The notes: generated by a model from the sequence alone, not told the origin. A stretch of DNA of 40,068 nt from an uncultured Collinsella sp. (GCA_959601045.1 CAUGNZ010000022.1:1-40068); one strand, 5' to 3'. Numbered from the stretch's first letter, positions 22,885 to 32,965 are shown. Made by a program: numbers and translations.

Positions 22885-22979
22885 TTTGCTTTGGTAGATG
22901 TGTGGGACATGCCTTACAATCTACCAAGTAGTTCATGACGGGCGAAAAACGGAGAGAAGGGTCCTGATGTGTCCTTAAT

Positions 22980-23045
22980 GTTTCATGCGGATAGATTGAT
23001 TTGACAGACGGTGGCGAATGCCCACCGCCCGTATTCGTATGAAAC
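22980..23045 (+). promoter_or_regulatory. Nested hairpin in the MFS gene leader
   Basis: GTTTCATGCGGATA (22980-22993) pairs with TATTCGTATGAAAC (23032-23045) at 12 of 14 positions. Inside, CGGTGG (23009-23014) pairs with CCACCG (23022-23027). The outer stem ends at the ribosome binding site, so folding could limit translation of the transporter. Confidence 0.45.
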
Positions 23046-23056
23046 AAGGAGTCTCC

Positions 23057-24337
23057 ATGCTCGCATCTCTTTTCTCAAAGCCTCAATCATCGCTGTCCGT
23101 GCAGGCCAAGCGGCTGGTGGCGATGCGCTTTCTCATCTACACCGGGTTTCAGACCAGTTATTTTATCGGCGTCATCGGAACGCTCACCTATGCAGACGAT
23201 GCCTCAGTCGTGGCGACATCGCTGGCCGTTCTGTTTATGAACGTTTTCGTGATCCTGGGATCCTTTGCGGGTGGCGCTGCGCTCGACGCCTGGGGTCCGC
23301 GCCGCCATTTCTTGCTGAGCATCATCGGCGCTCTTGCAACTGGCACGGCAATCATCGCCTTTGGTAGCGCGACCGGCGTCGTCCTGCTCGGCGCGGTGTT
23401 TCTGGGCTTTGTGATGGGATTCGCCCAGCCCATCGCCACGTCCTATCCGGCCTACCTCACCGACGATCCTGTCGAGCTCAAAGACATCAACTCCGCCATC
23501 GCCATGTTTTCAAACGTGAGTATCATCGTTGGCCCCACGCTGGGTGGCTTTGTCGCGGCTGCTGCGTCGTCGCGCGCGGTGTTTGTTCTCATGATGCTCT
23601 TTACCGTGCTGGCGCTCATCGCCGGTTGGGGCTTTAGGCCGCAGACCAGCCATGTCGCCGGGGATGCGGATGCCGATTCGGCGGAGGAAGGGGAGCGTGC
23701 GGGACAAAGCTCCAACCCCAGCACATCCACCCGCGCCACCTTCGCAGCCAGCATCAAGACAGTCTTCACCAACAGTGTCCTCGCGCTACTTTTCTGCATC
23801 ATTTTTCTTTCGAACTTTGGCTACGGAGCCTTCGATCCGCTCGAGTCGTTTTTCTATCGCGATGTCCTACGCGTCGGCGTTGAGTGGATGGGCTGGCTCT
23901 CGTCGGCCTCGGGCGTGGGCGCGGTACTGGGTGCCGTGCTCGCGCTCCGCTTGCCGCCGCACTTGGTCAACCTAAAAACGCTGCTCGTGGCACTTATGTC
24001 CGTGGGCCTGGGAAGCCTGCTCTATGTGGGGACGCCGTACGTGGGTGTGGCCCTTGTCGGTCAGGTCGCCCTGGGCATAGCTTGGGGTGTCGTCAACCCG
24101 CTCCACAACACCATCGTGCAGACGACGGCGCCGCTCGAGCAGCTTGGTCGCGTCAATTCGGTCATGGGCTTTGGCAATATGTTCGCTGGCGTGGCCCCGC
24201 TGGCGATTGCTCCGTGGCTGGCGGCGACGTTTGGCGTGCAGCAGACGCTCATCGGAGCAGGCATGGTCGTGACGGCAGTCCCCGCGGCGTTGCTGCTGTT
24301 TGGGCGCCGGCATTTTGATCGTGCCGCAAGGCAGTAA
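23057..24337 (+). CDS. MFS transporter
   Basis: 426 residues with about 12 hydrophobic segments in two halves divided by a hydrophilic loop near 205-235 (DADADSAEEGERAGQSSNPS). The first half has the MFS motif A-like GGAALDAWGPRRHFLLSIIG between TM2 and TM3, and GFVMGFAQPIATSYPAYLTD follows. The second half contains GFGNMFAGVAPLAIAPWL. It resembles multidrug or macrolide-type exporters, but the substrate is not predictable. AAGGAG is six bases before the ATG at 23057; an upstream in-frame ATG lies inside the leader hairpin and lacks a binding site. Confidence 0.9.
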   Translation: MLASLFSKPQSSLSVQAKRLVAMRFLIYTGFQTSYFIGVIGTLTYADDASVVATSLAVLFMNVFVILGSFAGGAALDAWGPRRHFLLSIIGALATGTAIIAFGSATGVVLLGAVFLGFVMGFAQPIATSYPAYLTDDPVELKDINSAIAMFSNVSIIVGPTLGGFVAAAASSRAVFVLMMLFTVLALIAGWGFRPQTSHVAGDADADSAEEGERAGQSSNPSTSTRATFAASIKTVFTNSVLALLFCIIFLSNFGYGAFDPLESFFYRDVLRVGVEWMGWLSSASGVGAVLGAVLALRLPPHLVNLKTLLVALMSVGLGSLLYVGTPYVGVALVGQVALGIAWGVVNPLHNTIVQTTAPLEQLGRVNSVMGFGNMFAGVAPLAIAPWLAATFGVQQTLIGAGMVVTAVPAALLLFGRRHFDRAARQ

Positions 24338-24339
24338 AG

Positions 24340-24400
24340 ACCATCACAACATTCGATGAAAATCGCGATTTTGCCGAAAAACATCGAATGTTGTGATGGT
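24340..24400. repeat. F2 palindromic repeat, copy C
   Basis: 19-bp perfect arms ACCATCACAACATTCGATG (24340-24358 / 24382-24400) with the central palindrome AAAATCGCGATTTT. It begins two bases after the MFS stop codon and is nearly identical to copy D at 36225. Confidence 0.95.
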
Positions 24401-24423
24401 TTGGCCCACAAACGCCACTTCCC

Positions 24424-24460
24424 CCACAAAGGGGGCCAGGCACCTTTGTGGTGGTTTTTG
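24424..24460 (+). repeat. F1 palindromic repeat, copy E
   Basis: Core GGGGGCCAGGCACC with right arm CCTTTGTGGTGG and TTTTTG; the left arm is shortened to CCACAAAGG. It follows F2 copy C by 23 bp. Confidence 0.85.
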
Positions 24461-24548
24461 CTTTGACGGGCCGCGCCTGTGCCTTGGTATACCATGTACG
24501 CCGTTTGCGAATACACCCCACACCGCCGCACAACTCAGAAAGGCCCCC

Positions 24549-25370
24549 ATGGACGCCACCTTCAGCCACATCAAAGCCGTGTTCTGCGATATCGACGGTA
24601 CGCTGCTCACGAGCCGGCACACGGTGTCCCCGCGCACCGTGGCGGCGATCCGCGCCCTGCGCGAGTGCGGCGTGCTCTTTGGCCTGTGCACCGGGCGCGA
24701 CGCCCACGCGACCGAGGCCATGTACGAGCTCTGGGGCATCGAAGGCTTGGTGGACGTGCTCGTGGGCTGCGGTGGTGCCGAGGTCATCGACCGCGCGCAC
24801 GACATCAACGAGCTGAGCTATCCGCTGTCGGGCGAGACCATCGCGCGCATCTGCAAGCACATGGCGGACCTTCCGGCAACGCCCGTCTGCCCCCGAGACG
24901 GCGTGTTCTACGTGCCCGAGAGCAACGCGTGCGTCGAGCACCTGTCGCGCGTCGACGGCGTGCCCTACCAGGTGGTCGATTTTGCCGAGTTTTTGCGCGA
25001 GCCACAGCCCAAGGTGATGTTTACCATGGCGCCTGAGGTAATGCCGCGGGTGATTGAGCGGGCGTCGACGTTTGCCGATAACACCGTTAAGGCGGCGGCT
25101 CTGCAGACCACGCAGCGGCTCTACGAGTTCATGGATCCGCGCGTGTCCAAGACGCGCGGCCTGGTGCGCGTGGCAGAGCTCAACGGCATGGAGCTCCAGA
25201 ACATCTGCGTGTTTGGCGATGCCGATAACGACACCTGCATGGTGGCTGACGCCGGCGTGGGCGTGGCCATGGCAAACGGCAGCGACGCCACCCGTGCCGC
25301 CGCCGATTTTGTAACCGCCAGCAACGACAAAGACGGCATCGCGATCTTTATTGAGGAACATCTGCTGTAG
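24549..25370 (+). CDS. HAD-superfamily hydrolase, Cof-type (IIB) phosphatase
   Basis: 273 residues. HAD motif I is FCDIDGTLL with the nucleophile Asp and the general acid Asp two residues later; motif II Thr is in LCTGRD; the conserved Lys is in SKTRGLV; motif IV is VFGDADNDTCM. The type IIB cap lies between, at about 85-185. Such enzymes dephosphorylate sugar phosphates or cofactors; the substrate is unknown. The ATG at 24549 starts two codons before the DNA region encoding the first strand; GAAAGG is upstream at good distance. It stands alone between F1 copies E and F. Confidence 0.92.
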   Translation: MDATFSHIKAVFCDIDGTLLTSRHTVSPRTVAAIRALRECGVLFGLCTGRDAHATEAMYELWGIEGLVDVLVGCGGAEVIDRAHDINELSYPLSGETIARICKHMADLPATPVCPRDGVFYVPESNACVEHLSRVDGVPYQVVDFAEFLREPQPKVMFTMAPEVMPRVIERASTFADNTVKAAALQTTQRLYEFMDPRVSKTRGLVRVAELNGMELQNICVFGDADNDTCMVADAGVGVAMANGSDATRAAADFVTASNDKDGIAIFIEEHLL

Positions 25371-25383
25371 CGCGGGGGAGAAC

Positions 25384-25415
25384 TACCACAAAGGGGGCAG
25401 GCGCCTTTGCGCCGG
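25384..25415 (+). repeat. F1 repeat, copy F (degenerate)
   Basis: TACCACAAAGGGGGCAGGCG then CCTTTGCGCCGGCC: left arm and core kept, right arm diverged. 13 bp after the HAD gene. Confidence 0.6.
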
Positions 25416-25755
25416 CCTCAGGCGATTTGGGCGAATTGATACCTAAAATCTGCGCGCAAATTCAAATATGGTCGTCAGAACATTACGCTTCTAACCACCG
25501 ATGGGTTAAAGATATTCTCATCAGTTTGGTAGGGTGTTTCTCCCGGTAAATGACCTGCCGCTCATGGTCAATTATCGACCGTTCACAGGATGTTTGCTCT
25601 TGAGCAAAATGTTGTGCAAATAAATCTAATGCCATTAAAAAATAATACGCAACTAAATTACCAGCAGAAACAAAAAATAGATAGCGAATAAACGAAGGCA
25701 AATCCGAGCAATTGTCAAGAGAATTGAGAACTCACTACAAAACTATCGGTTTTAT
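25416..25755. other. AT-rich non-coding stretch before the pilus locus
   Basis: Base composition drops sharply compared with neighbours and runs such as AAAAAATAATACG and AAACAAAAAATAG appear. Only a weak 72-codon minus-strand frame with a TTG start is present and it has no binding site. I see no gene here. The change suggests the pilus locus was acquired. Confidence 0.6.
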
Positions 25756-25785
25756 TTGCTCAGATGTTTAAACAATCGTTATAAT
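25756..25785 (+). promoter_or_regulatory. Promoter of the pilus operon
   Basis: -35 TTGCTC (25756-25761), 18-bp spacer, perfect -10 TATAAT (25780-25785), leaving a leader of about 80 nt to the adhesin start. Confidence 0.75.
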
Positions 25786-25874
25786 TGCATTACTAAACGA
25801 GCGCAATTACAGATTGCGCAGATACGTTTGATGGTGAAAGAGCAAGATCGCGGTCTCTTGGGGAGGAGACATCG

Positions 25875-28800
25875 ATGAAAGCGAATTCGGACAAATCTAA
25901 GCAGAGTAATAAAGCGACGCGCCGTGTACTGGCAGGCGTTTTGTGCGGAGCCTCCGTGTTGAGCCTGGTACTGTCGCTCGTCATGCCTCCGATCTCGCAG
26001 GCCATTGCCAACGATGTCCAGACAGTTTCTACTGAGGAAACTGTAATGGGGGGGGTTCCTCAAGTGAGTCTACTGATGTAGAAAACACCAAAAACGGGGA
26101 TACCGAAAACCAGAATAGTGACGATGCCGAAAACGGCGTGGGCGATGCCCAACCGGAGGAGCAGCCCAAGGACGAGTCGCAGGCAGAAGATAATGAAGCG
26201 GTCGACGATGGCACTGTCTCGGTAGCCGAAGAAGCTGCGGAGAACGAAGAAGCAGCCACGGCTATTGCTAATGGCGGTGAATTGCGAGATAAGCTTCAGG
26301 GCGTTGGGGAAAATCAAGCTGTTAGCTTTGAGCTTGCGAACGATATCGACTATCCCGGCGAAATCAAACTTGAGAAGAGCGGCAGCAATATAACGCTGGA
26401 CTTAAGCGGCCATAAAATCACGCATTCGGGCGACAATTCAAATAAGCCGCTCTTCAACATCACCAATAACGCGGCGCTTACAGTTAAAGATTCTAACCAA
26501 GGGTCTGATCAAAAGCAGACTTCGGATGGCGGCAATAATGGGCGAGTTGCCTCGATGGACTACGACACCAGCTCTGGCATTCCGACCAAACTCACGTATT
26601 ACGTGACCGAATCGACGCCGAACGGTACGGGGACAACCGAGACTCTCTATAGGCACGAGGTCAGCATCAACGGTGCCATCGTGGGTACCGCTGCCGGCTC
26701 CACGATGAGGCTCATCAACGTTTATGCGGGCGGTACGTTTAATCTTGATAGCGGTGTAATTACCCAACAGTATAATTGCAATGTTGGCAACCTCATCTAT
26801 GCCGAGAACGGCTCTACCGTCAACATGAGCGGTGGCTATGTGTGTGGCGCTTCTAGCTCGGGTGCGGGCGCGGGCATTAAGGTGTCCAACGATAAAGGTA
26901 AGGCCTCGACCCTAAAACTGACCGGTGGCGTAATTGCCGGCAACAGCGCTCCTAGTGGCGGCGGTGTGTATGCTGGAGGTTCCACGGTCACCATAACTGG
27001 TGGCGTAATCTCCGGCAACAGCACACTTCCTTCTGGCACTGGTTTCGGCGGCGGCATCATGGCCGAAGGCGGCAGCGTCACTGTTTCCGGTGGCTACATC
27101 ACTAACAATAAATATGCCAATTTCTGTGGCCAAGATGGTTATGGCGATCATGGCGGCGCTGGACTTGCCGCTAGAAACGGTACTCATGTCACCATTTCGG
27201 GCGGCCAGATCACGGGCAACTATTCTGAGGAAGCAGGCGGCGGCGTTTACATTACCGATGTCGATCGACACGGGGCGAGTTCTCGCGAGACAATGGCATG
27301 GCTCAACATTACGGGGGGAACTATTGCCGCAAATGTGAGCAACCGTTCCGAGGGTGCTGGCATTCGCGTGGGCCAGATGGTTGATGCGATGATAGAAGGT
27401 GCGTCAAAATCTACTCCAGTCTATATCACTAATAACTCCTGCATGTCTCGCTTTGACTGGGGCGGAGGCGGTATCTTTGTCCAGGGCGATTCGGATACCG
27501 CATCTAATGCGGGCAGGCTATTTGTCTATAACTCCTATATAAGCAGCAATGAGGCCGGTGGCTACGGTGGCGGCGTTGCGGTTTGCCCGACGGGCAAGAC
27601 CTTGGTGACGAACACCTACGGCACAGCGATTTTTGGCAATACGTCTGCCAAAGATCAGCATGAGGCAAAAGATGATTATGATTCTACGAATAATAGCGGC
27701 AATGAAGGCACCCCTCACCTATCCGCTGGTGGCTACGAAGGCCTTGTCAACAAAAAGAACCAGGATACTGACGCCTACAATGCCAAAGAGTTTCGTGAAA
27801 ACGGCCACGCGGACTTCTTCCTTGCGGCGGAGGGTCATAAGACCCCGATCGCGGCGGTGATTGGCAAAATGCTTGGCGGCGGTGACGCCAAATACAAGGG
27901 AAGTAAAGAGCTTACGCAAGCCATTACTATCCCCGCTAACGGTGGCGTGCAGGTATATAACAGCATCGGTCTGAGCTCGGGTGTTCAAGCTGGAGACGCC
28001 GCGGCAACTGCCGCGCAGACAGCCGCGACAACCTTCATCACGGGCAATTATTCCTGGAACCATGGCGGCGGCATCATGTCGAACGGCGACCTGTACTTGG
28101 GCGTGCCTGCGGATACGTATGTCTATCCGAGCCTTAAGCTGAAGGCAACCAAGGCGCTGAAAATGAAAAATAAGCAGACCGAGGAAAGCATAGCGCTCGC
28201 CAAAGACCAGTTCTCCTTCTCGGTCTACCGTAAGGATTCGGATGGCGCGACGGAGCCCTCTTGGAATGACAAGACATTCAACAGTGGCGGCTGCACCTTG
28301 GTCGGAACCGCCAAGAATGATGCGGACGGTAACATCACCTTTGACCTTGGCGAACAGTTCATTGATAAGACTGTTGAGGCTAACAAGATTACATACTACT
28401 TGGTCGAAAATGCTGGCAATGATCTCGACATCACGTACGACCCAGCCGTGTACAAGATTGTGGTGACGGTTCGGGACAACCAAACGCTACTCATGAAGGT
28501 GCCGAGCAGGGAAAATCCAAACTCGGACGTTCCTCTTTACGTTCACAACTACACGATCACAAGCGTGAGTCCGGGAGATTCAACTAACTCGCTGGAAAAG
28601 GACGACCAAGGCTATTATTCGATTAACGGCCCCGGCGGGGAAAAGACCTTCACCAACAAGTACACTCCGTACACCTCTACCGGCACCTGGACTCCTAAGG
28701 TGACCAAGGTCGTAAAGGGCGGCGAGATGAAGGAGTTCACGCTCGAGTTTGCGAATAACGCGGACTTCAAAGATGCCACGACGGTTAAGACCGACCCCAA

Positions 28801-29299
28801 GGGCGAGATTCTCACCGCTGCCGACGGCAAGAAGTCTCAGACCCGGAGCTTCGACGAAATTGAGTACAAACTCGATCAACTCGACAAGCTCAAGACCGAC
28901 TCTACTGGCCGTGGCGCCTCCAAGACCTTCACGTACTATGTGCGCGAGAAGGGCGAAAGCTCGACCTATCCGCATTACAAGTTTGATCAGTCTGTCTATA
29001 GGTTCAAGGTTGTGGCAACGGATAACACCAAAGGAAGGATCGACTGTGCGGTGACCTACATGAAGGGAACCGTTGACTCCGATGGCAACTGGAAAGCAGA
29101 CGTCGATGCCGAAGAACAGAACCTCACCGACACCTCCAACCCCACCTTCACCAACACCTACTCCACCACATTGCCCCTTTCCGGTATGTCGGGCGTCACT
29201 CTGACGTACCTTGCCGGCGCGGCGGTGCTTTGCGCTGCTGCGGCCTGGATGCACGTTCGTCGCAAGGCGAGCGCGAAGGGAGGTGAGCGTCGTGAATAA
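25875..29299 (+). CDS. Large LPxTG-type surface adhesin / tip pilin, out of frame at a G8 tract
   Basis: The first part (25875-26081) encodes a start with GGGGAGGAG upstream, a basic n-region and a hydrophobic signal sequence to about residue 45, then stops. The remainder is open in another frame from 26057 to 29299. One added G in the run at 26048-26055 (or two removed) restores one protein of 1141 residues. It has an acidic linker, beta-helix-like repeats (GGxITGN / GGGVY, DNA 26820-27420), two Cna/FctA-like domains (28131-28560 and 28690-29160, each ending in a TFTN[TK]Y-type strand in the second) and a C-terminal sorting signal LPLSG (29171-29185), hydrophobic helix and basic tail. Likely the pilus tip adhesin. 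As written, only a 68-residue peptide is made. Confidence 0.85.
26048..26055 (+). repeat. Homopolymeric G8 tract, candidate phase-variation switch
   Basis: Eight consecutive G residues, 58 codons into the adhesin gene. G9 or G6 gives an intact reading frame; G8 ends at TAG 26079-26081 and G7 ends at TGA about four codons later. Confidence 0.8.
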
Positions 29300-30962
29300 G
29301 AAAGTTTGCTCCTTCCCGATCTTGTTTGCGCTGCTTGCCCTCCTGATCGGCACCTGCGCGGTTGTGTTCCCCGCTTCCGCGCAGGCCGCGCCGACCTCGA
29401 CCGGTTCCATCACGGTGAGCGGCACCGTGGCGAGCAGCTACGACGCCTACCAGATCTTTAGCGCCAACGTCGTCGACGGCGACAGCGACGCCAAGATCGC
29501 CACCGACCTCGCTTGGGCAAACGACGCCGCGCGCGACGCCGCGCTGCCTGTGCTGCACAGCGCCGGCATGCCCAATTCCCAGACCACCGCGCAGGAAGCT
29601 GCCGAGTGGCTCAACACCGATTCCCACCTTACGAGCGCGCTGAGCGCACAGCTCGCTCGTTCCCTCCAGAGCTCTGGCGCCGTGTCCGTGGCCCTTAACG
29701 CGGGCACGACGGCCGGGCTACCCTGCGGCTACTGGCTCATCGTCGCCAATGACGACGCCATCTCCCAAAACGAGGCCGGCACCGCGCCGGTCATGGTCCT
29801 GGTCGGCGGCAGCGCCGTCACCGTCAAGCCCAAGGCCGCGACGCCCAAGGTGGCCAAGCACGTGCTGGAGGACAGCACCGCCGCCTGGCAGAAGGCCGCC
29901 GACGCCACGGTCGCCGACGACCTGTACTGGCGCCTCTCCGCCACGGTCCCGGCGGGTCTTACCGCCTACGACACCTACACGGTGCGGTTCGTCGACACCA
30001 TGAGCGCGGGGCTCGACCCCTCCAAGGTGGCCGCGAGCATGCGCGTGTACGTGGCGGCGGGCGCGGACGGCGGCTTCGACGCCGTTTCGGCCGACAAGGA
30101 TGGCCGCGCCGGCACCGAGCCCGCGAAGGGCTGGACCGACATCACGGCCCAGTGCGCCACCAAGGTGGCGGCGGACGGTAGGACCTTCACCGTGCACACC
30201 GGCGACCTGATCGCCGCGCTCGGCGGGGTCGACGCCTTCACCGCGGGCGCCCGCGTGGTCGCCGTGTACAACGCGCCGCTCAACAGCGCATGCAATCACG
30301 GCATCGCGAAGGGCAACCCCAACGAGGTCTACCTGCGCTACCCGCGCTCTCCCTTTGCCGACCAGTCCGGCGATGCCGGCTTTACCCGCACGCCGAGCGA
30401 TGACGCGTGCGCCTACACTTGGGATCTCGCGCTCACCAAGCGCGGCAGCGACGGCGACAAGCCGCTTGCCGGGGCGGTCCTGAGCATCGCCGACGACCGC
30501 GGTCGCACGCTGGCGGCCGACGGCACGTGGGATGCGGAGGGCAAGGCCACCGTCACCACGGGCGACGACGGCCGCGTGACCGTCTCGGGCGTGGACTCGG
30601 GCAAACTGGAGGTCCGCGAGCTCAAGGCACCCAAGGGCTACACCGCCTTTGAGGGCACGCGCTCCGTGACGGTCAAGGCCGAGGGCCTGGACGTTGACCA
30701 GGTGGCCGCCGCCAAGCCCAAACTCACCATCACGGCCGAGTCGCCCCTGCGTGCCGACAGCGCGGACGGGTCGACGGGCAGCCTGGAGGCGTCGCTCATC
30801 AACACGCCCACCGGCACACCCCCTAGCATTACCACCGGAGGCTTTATGCCCTCGACTGGCGATATGGCAATGTACGCCGCGGCCGCCGCAGCGGTCGCCG
30901 GAGCCGCGCTCATCGTGGTCGCGCTCCTGGTCAAGCGGGGAGGTGGCAGCCATAAAGAGTAG
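29292..30962 (+). CDS. Ancillary pilin / fimbrial isopeptide-domain protein with MPSTG sorting signal
   Basis: 556 residues, GTG start eight bases after GGGAGG and inside the 3' end of the adhesin gene (8-base overlap), so the two are translationally linked. A signal peptide ends near ASAQAA. The middle has pilin D2-type isopeptide features (KPKAATPKVAKHVLED, then YTVRFVDTMSAGLD and VVAVYNAPLNSAC). A SpaA/Cna-B domain near 400-480 ends with an E-box LEVRELKAPKGY. The sorting signal is MPSTG (30846-30860), a variant with Met first, followed by a hydrophobic helix and a basic tail. It is more GC-rich than the gene before it. Confidence 0.88.
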   Translation: MNKKVCSFPILFALLALLIGTCAVVFPASAQAAPTSTGSITVSGTVASSYDAYQIFSANVVDGDSDAKIATDLAWANDAARDAALPVLHSAGMPNSQTTAQEAAEWLNTDSHLTSALSAQLARSLQSSGAVSVALNAGTTAGLPCGYWLIVANDDAISQNEAGTAPVMVLVGGSAVTVKPKAATPKVAKHVLEDSTAAWQKAADATVADDLYWRLSATVPAGLTAYDTYTVRFVDTMSAGLDPSKVAASMRVYVAAGADGGFDAVSADKDGRAGTEPAKGWTDITAQCATKVAADGRTFTVHTGDLIAALGGVDAFTAGARVVAVYNAPLNSACNHGIAKGNPNEVYLRYPRSPFADQSGDAGFTRTPSDDACAYTWDLALTKRGSDGDKPLAGAVLSIADDRGRTLAADGTWDAEGKATVTTGDDGRVTVSGVDSGKLEVRELKAPKGYTAFEGTRSVTVKAEGLDVDQVAAAKPKLTITAESPLRADSADGSTGSLEASLINTPTGTPPSITTGGFMPSTGDMAMYAAAAAAVAGAALIVVALLVKRGGGSHKE

Positions 30963-31070
30963 CTGGCAGCCCCACAGAGAGCGGGGCGAGACGTAGCGAA
31001 GTAGATGCTAAGACACAGACAGATGATGATCGATCGAATGAGAATCAAACGGAAAACGGAGGAAAAGAAG

Positions 31071-32864
31071 ATGAGCATGAGCAAGAACATCGCACGCCTG
31101 GCAGTAACCGCCGGCCTCACAGCAGCGCTGAGCTTCGGCGGCGTGATGGCGCCCGTGACCATGGCGTTTGCTGAGGGTACGGGGTCGACCGTCACGTTCG
31201 AGGACGCCGATTACGCTGCGTCCACGACCTATAAGGGTATCCAGATCTTCAAGGCAAAGGTCACGACGACCGGTGGGAATACGACGGTGAGTAGCATCGA
31301 ATGGGCCAGCTCCGATGCCAAAACTGCTGTCGTAAACGCCATCAAGAAAAAGGATGCATCCTACAAAAGCGAGAACGCACAGGATGCTGCCGATTGGCTT
31401 AGCACCAAATCTGAAGTTACCGGGACCGATTCGAAGGTTGCTAGCGACAACGTTCTCAGTCTAATTGCCGATGGCCTGAAGAACAGCACCACCTGGAAGG
31501 TGACGAGCGAGGGCAGTGCATCCCTTTCCGGACTCGGCGCCGGCTACTGGCTCTTCCTCACCGCTACTCCCGGTAAGCCTGCTGACAAGTCGACCGATGT
31601 GTCCACCTCTCCCGTCTACGCCGTGATCGACGGCGTAGACGCGACGACCGTTACGCCAAAGAAGGGCGTGCCTACTGTCGAGAAGAAGGTCCTCGACGAT
31701 GCCGACGCCGCCGATGCCACCGACATCAAGGGCTCCAACAAATGGAATGATGTCGCCGATTCCCAGATCGGCCAGGAAGTTAACTACAAGCTTACCGGCA
31801 CGATCGCCAGCAACTACGCTACCTTTGGCACGTATGCTTACAAGTTCACCGACGGGCTTTCCAATGGCCTTGACTATGTCAAAGGCTCGGTTAAGGTGTA
31901 CGCGCTGAACGGCGAGACTTACAGCGAGATTGAGTCGAGCAATTATACCGTGACGGATGCTGATGCTAGCAACAACAACACGCTGACGGTCGAGTTCAAG
32001 ACCGGAGACGGCAAGAAGGGCCTCAAGGACGTCGCGAGCGTGACCGCCGACACCAAGATCGTTGTCTTCTACAAGGCAAAGCTCAACGGCAACGCCGTGA
32101 TTGGCAATGCAACCGACGGCAACAAGGGCGGTAACCCCAACACCGTCAAGCTCGAGTACTCCAACAACCCGTATGCCGAGGGCACGGGCGAGACGATCGA
32201 GGATACCGTCGCCGACTTCGCGTTCAAGCTCAACCTCAACAAGGTCGACCAGGGCACCGAGAGGGGCCTTGCGGGCGCCGTCTTCACCATCCAGTCCGCT
32301 GATTCGAACACTCAAGACCAGTATATCGCCTCGAAGGACGACCCCACCGCGGGCGTCGTCGCGGGCCAGCTCGTGACCGTTGCCGACGTCAACCACCTGC
32401 CTGACTACGTGACGTTCACGTCCGACAAAGACGGCAAGATCCCCGTCTCCGGCCTCGACGCCGGCTCCTACAAGGTGACCGAGGTCAAGGCCCCCGGCGA
32501 CCCCTACACCAAGGCCAAACCCTTCACCTTCAAGATCACCCCGACGTATGACGCCGTGACCATGAAGGTGACGGAGCTTAAGGCGGAGGTTTCCGAGTAC
32601 GACAAGGGCCGCAACGACATCGCCTTGGGTACGCTTGACGACACTGCCGGTGACAACAAACTGAACGGCACGGAAGGCGCCGGCACCAACGCCGCCACCG
32701 GTGAGATCACCATCAACGTCGGCAATACCAAGTCCGTCGGCCTCCCGCTGACCGGTCTCAACGGTGTGACCTTCACTTGGATCGCTGGTGGCGCGGTGCT
32801 GTGCATCGGCGTGGCGCACCTCATCCGCAGCCGTAAGCAGGCCGAGGAGTCCGAGCAGGAGTAA
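31071..32864 (+). CDS. Major pilin-like protein with LPLTG sorting signal
   Basis: 597 residues. Signal peptide to about residue 35 (TMAFAEG). The N-terminal domain is followed by a pilin-motif-like VTPKKGVPTVEKKVLDD, whose Lys may be the cross-linking residue, then a D2 isopeptide domain (YKLTGTIASNY, YKFTDGLSNGLDY) and a Cna-B domain with DVNHLPDYV and an E-box GSYKVTEVKAPG. LPLTG lies at 32742-32756 before a hydrophobic helix and charged tail. Clear length and domain similarity to the preceding ancillary pilin indicates a duplicated family. GGAGG eight bases before 31071 selects this start. A strong terminator follows. Confidence 0.9.
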   Translation: MSMSKNIARLAVTAGLTAALSFGGVMAPVTMAFAEGTGSTVTFEDADYAASTTYKGIQIFKAKVTTTGGNTTVSSIEWASSDAKTAVVNAIKKKDASYKSENAQDAADWLSTKSEVTGTDSKVASDNVLSLIADGLKNSTTWKVTSEGSASLSGLGAGYWLFLTATPGKPADKSTDVSTSPVYAVIDGVDATTVTPKKGVPTVEKKVLDDADAADATDIKGSNKWNDVADSQIGQEVNYKLTGTIASNYATFGTYAYKFTDGLSNGLDYVKGSVKVYALNGETYSEIESSNYTVTDADASNNNTLTVEFKTGDGKKGLKDVASVTADTKIVVFYKAKLNGNAVIGNATDGNKGGNPNTVKLEYSNNPYAEGTGETIEDTVADFAFKLNLNKVDQGTERGLAGAVFTIQSADSNTQDQYIASKDDPTAGVVAGQLVTVADVNHLPDYVTFTSDKDGKIPVSGLDAGSYKVTEVKAPGDPYTKAKPFTFKITPTYDAVTMKVTELKAEVSEYDKGRNDIALGTLDDTAGDNKLNGTEGAGTNAATGEITINVGNTKSVGLPLTGLNGVTFTWIAGGAVLCIGVAHLIRSRKQAEESEQE

Positions 32865-32965
32865 CGCTCGCTCACCCATCCCTTTGGCAGGTGGGATGCG
32901 ATGGCCATGAGACTTGCGGACACTTTTCTCGTCCATTGACGTTCTTGCTTTGCCATTCTCTTTTC

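Noticed and set aside
25483..25701. 72-codon minus-strand frame in the AT-rich gap
   Set aside because: TTG start, no ribosome binding site, no recognisable motif; most likely chance.
26820..27420. CRISPR-like or tandem DNA repeat array
   Set aside because: The repetition is at protein level (GGxITGN beta-helix rungs) with no uniform DNA repeat and spacer structure.
26138..29299. Annotating the adhesin from the internal ATG at 26138 as a complete gene
   Set aside because: It would lack a signal peptide although it has a sorting signal, and the frame is open well upstream to the G-run; the secretion signal lies in the other frame.
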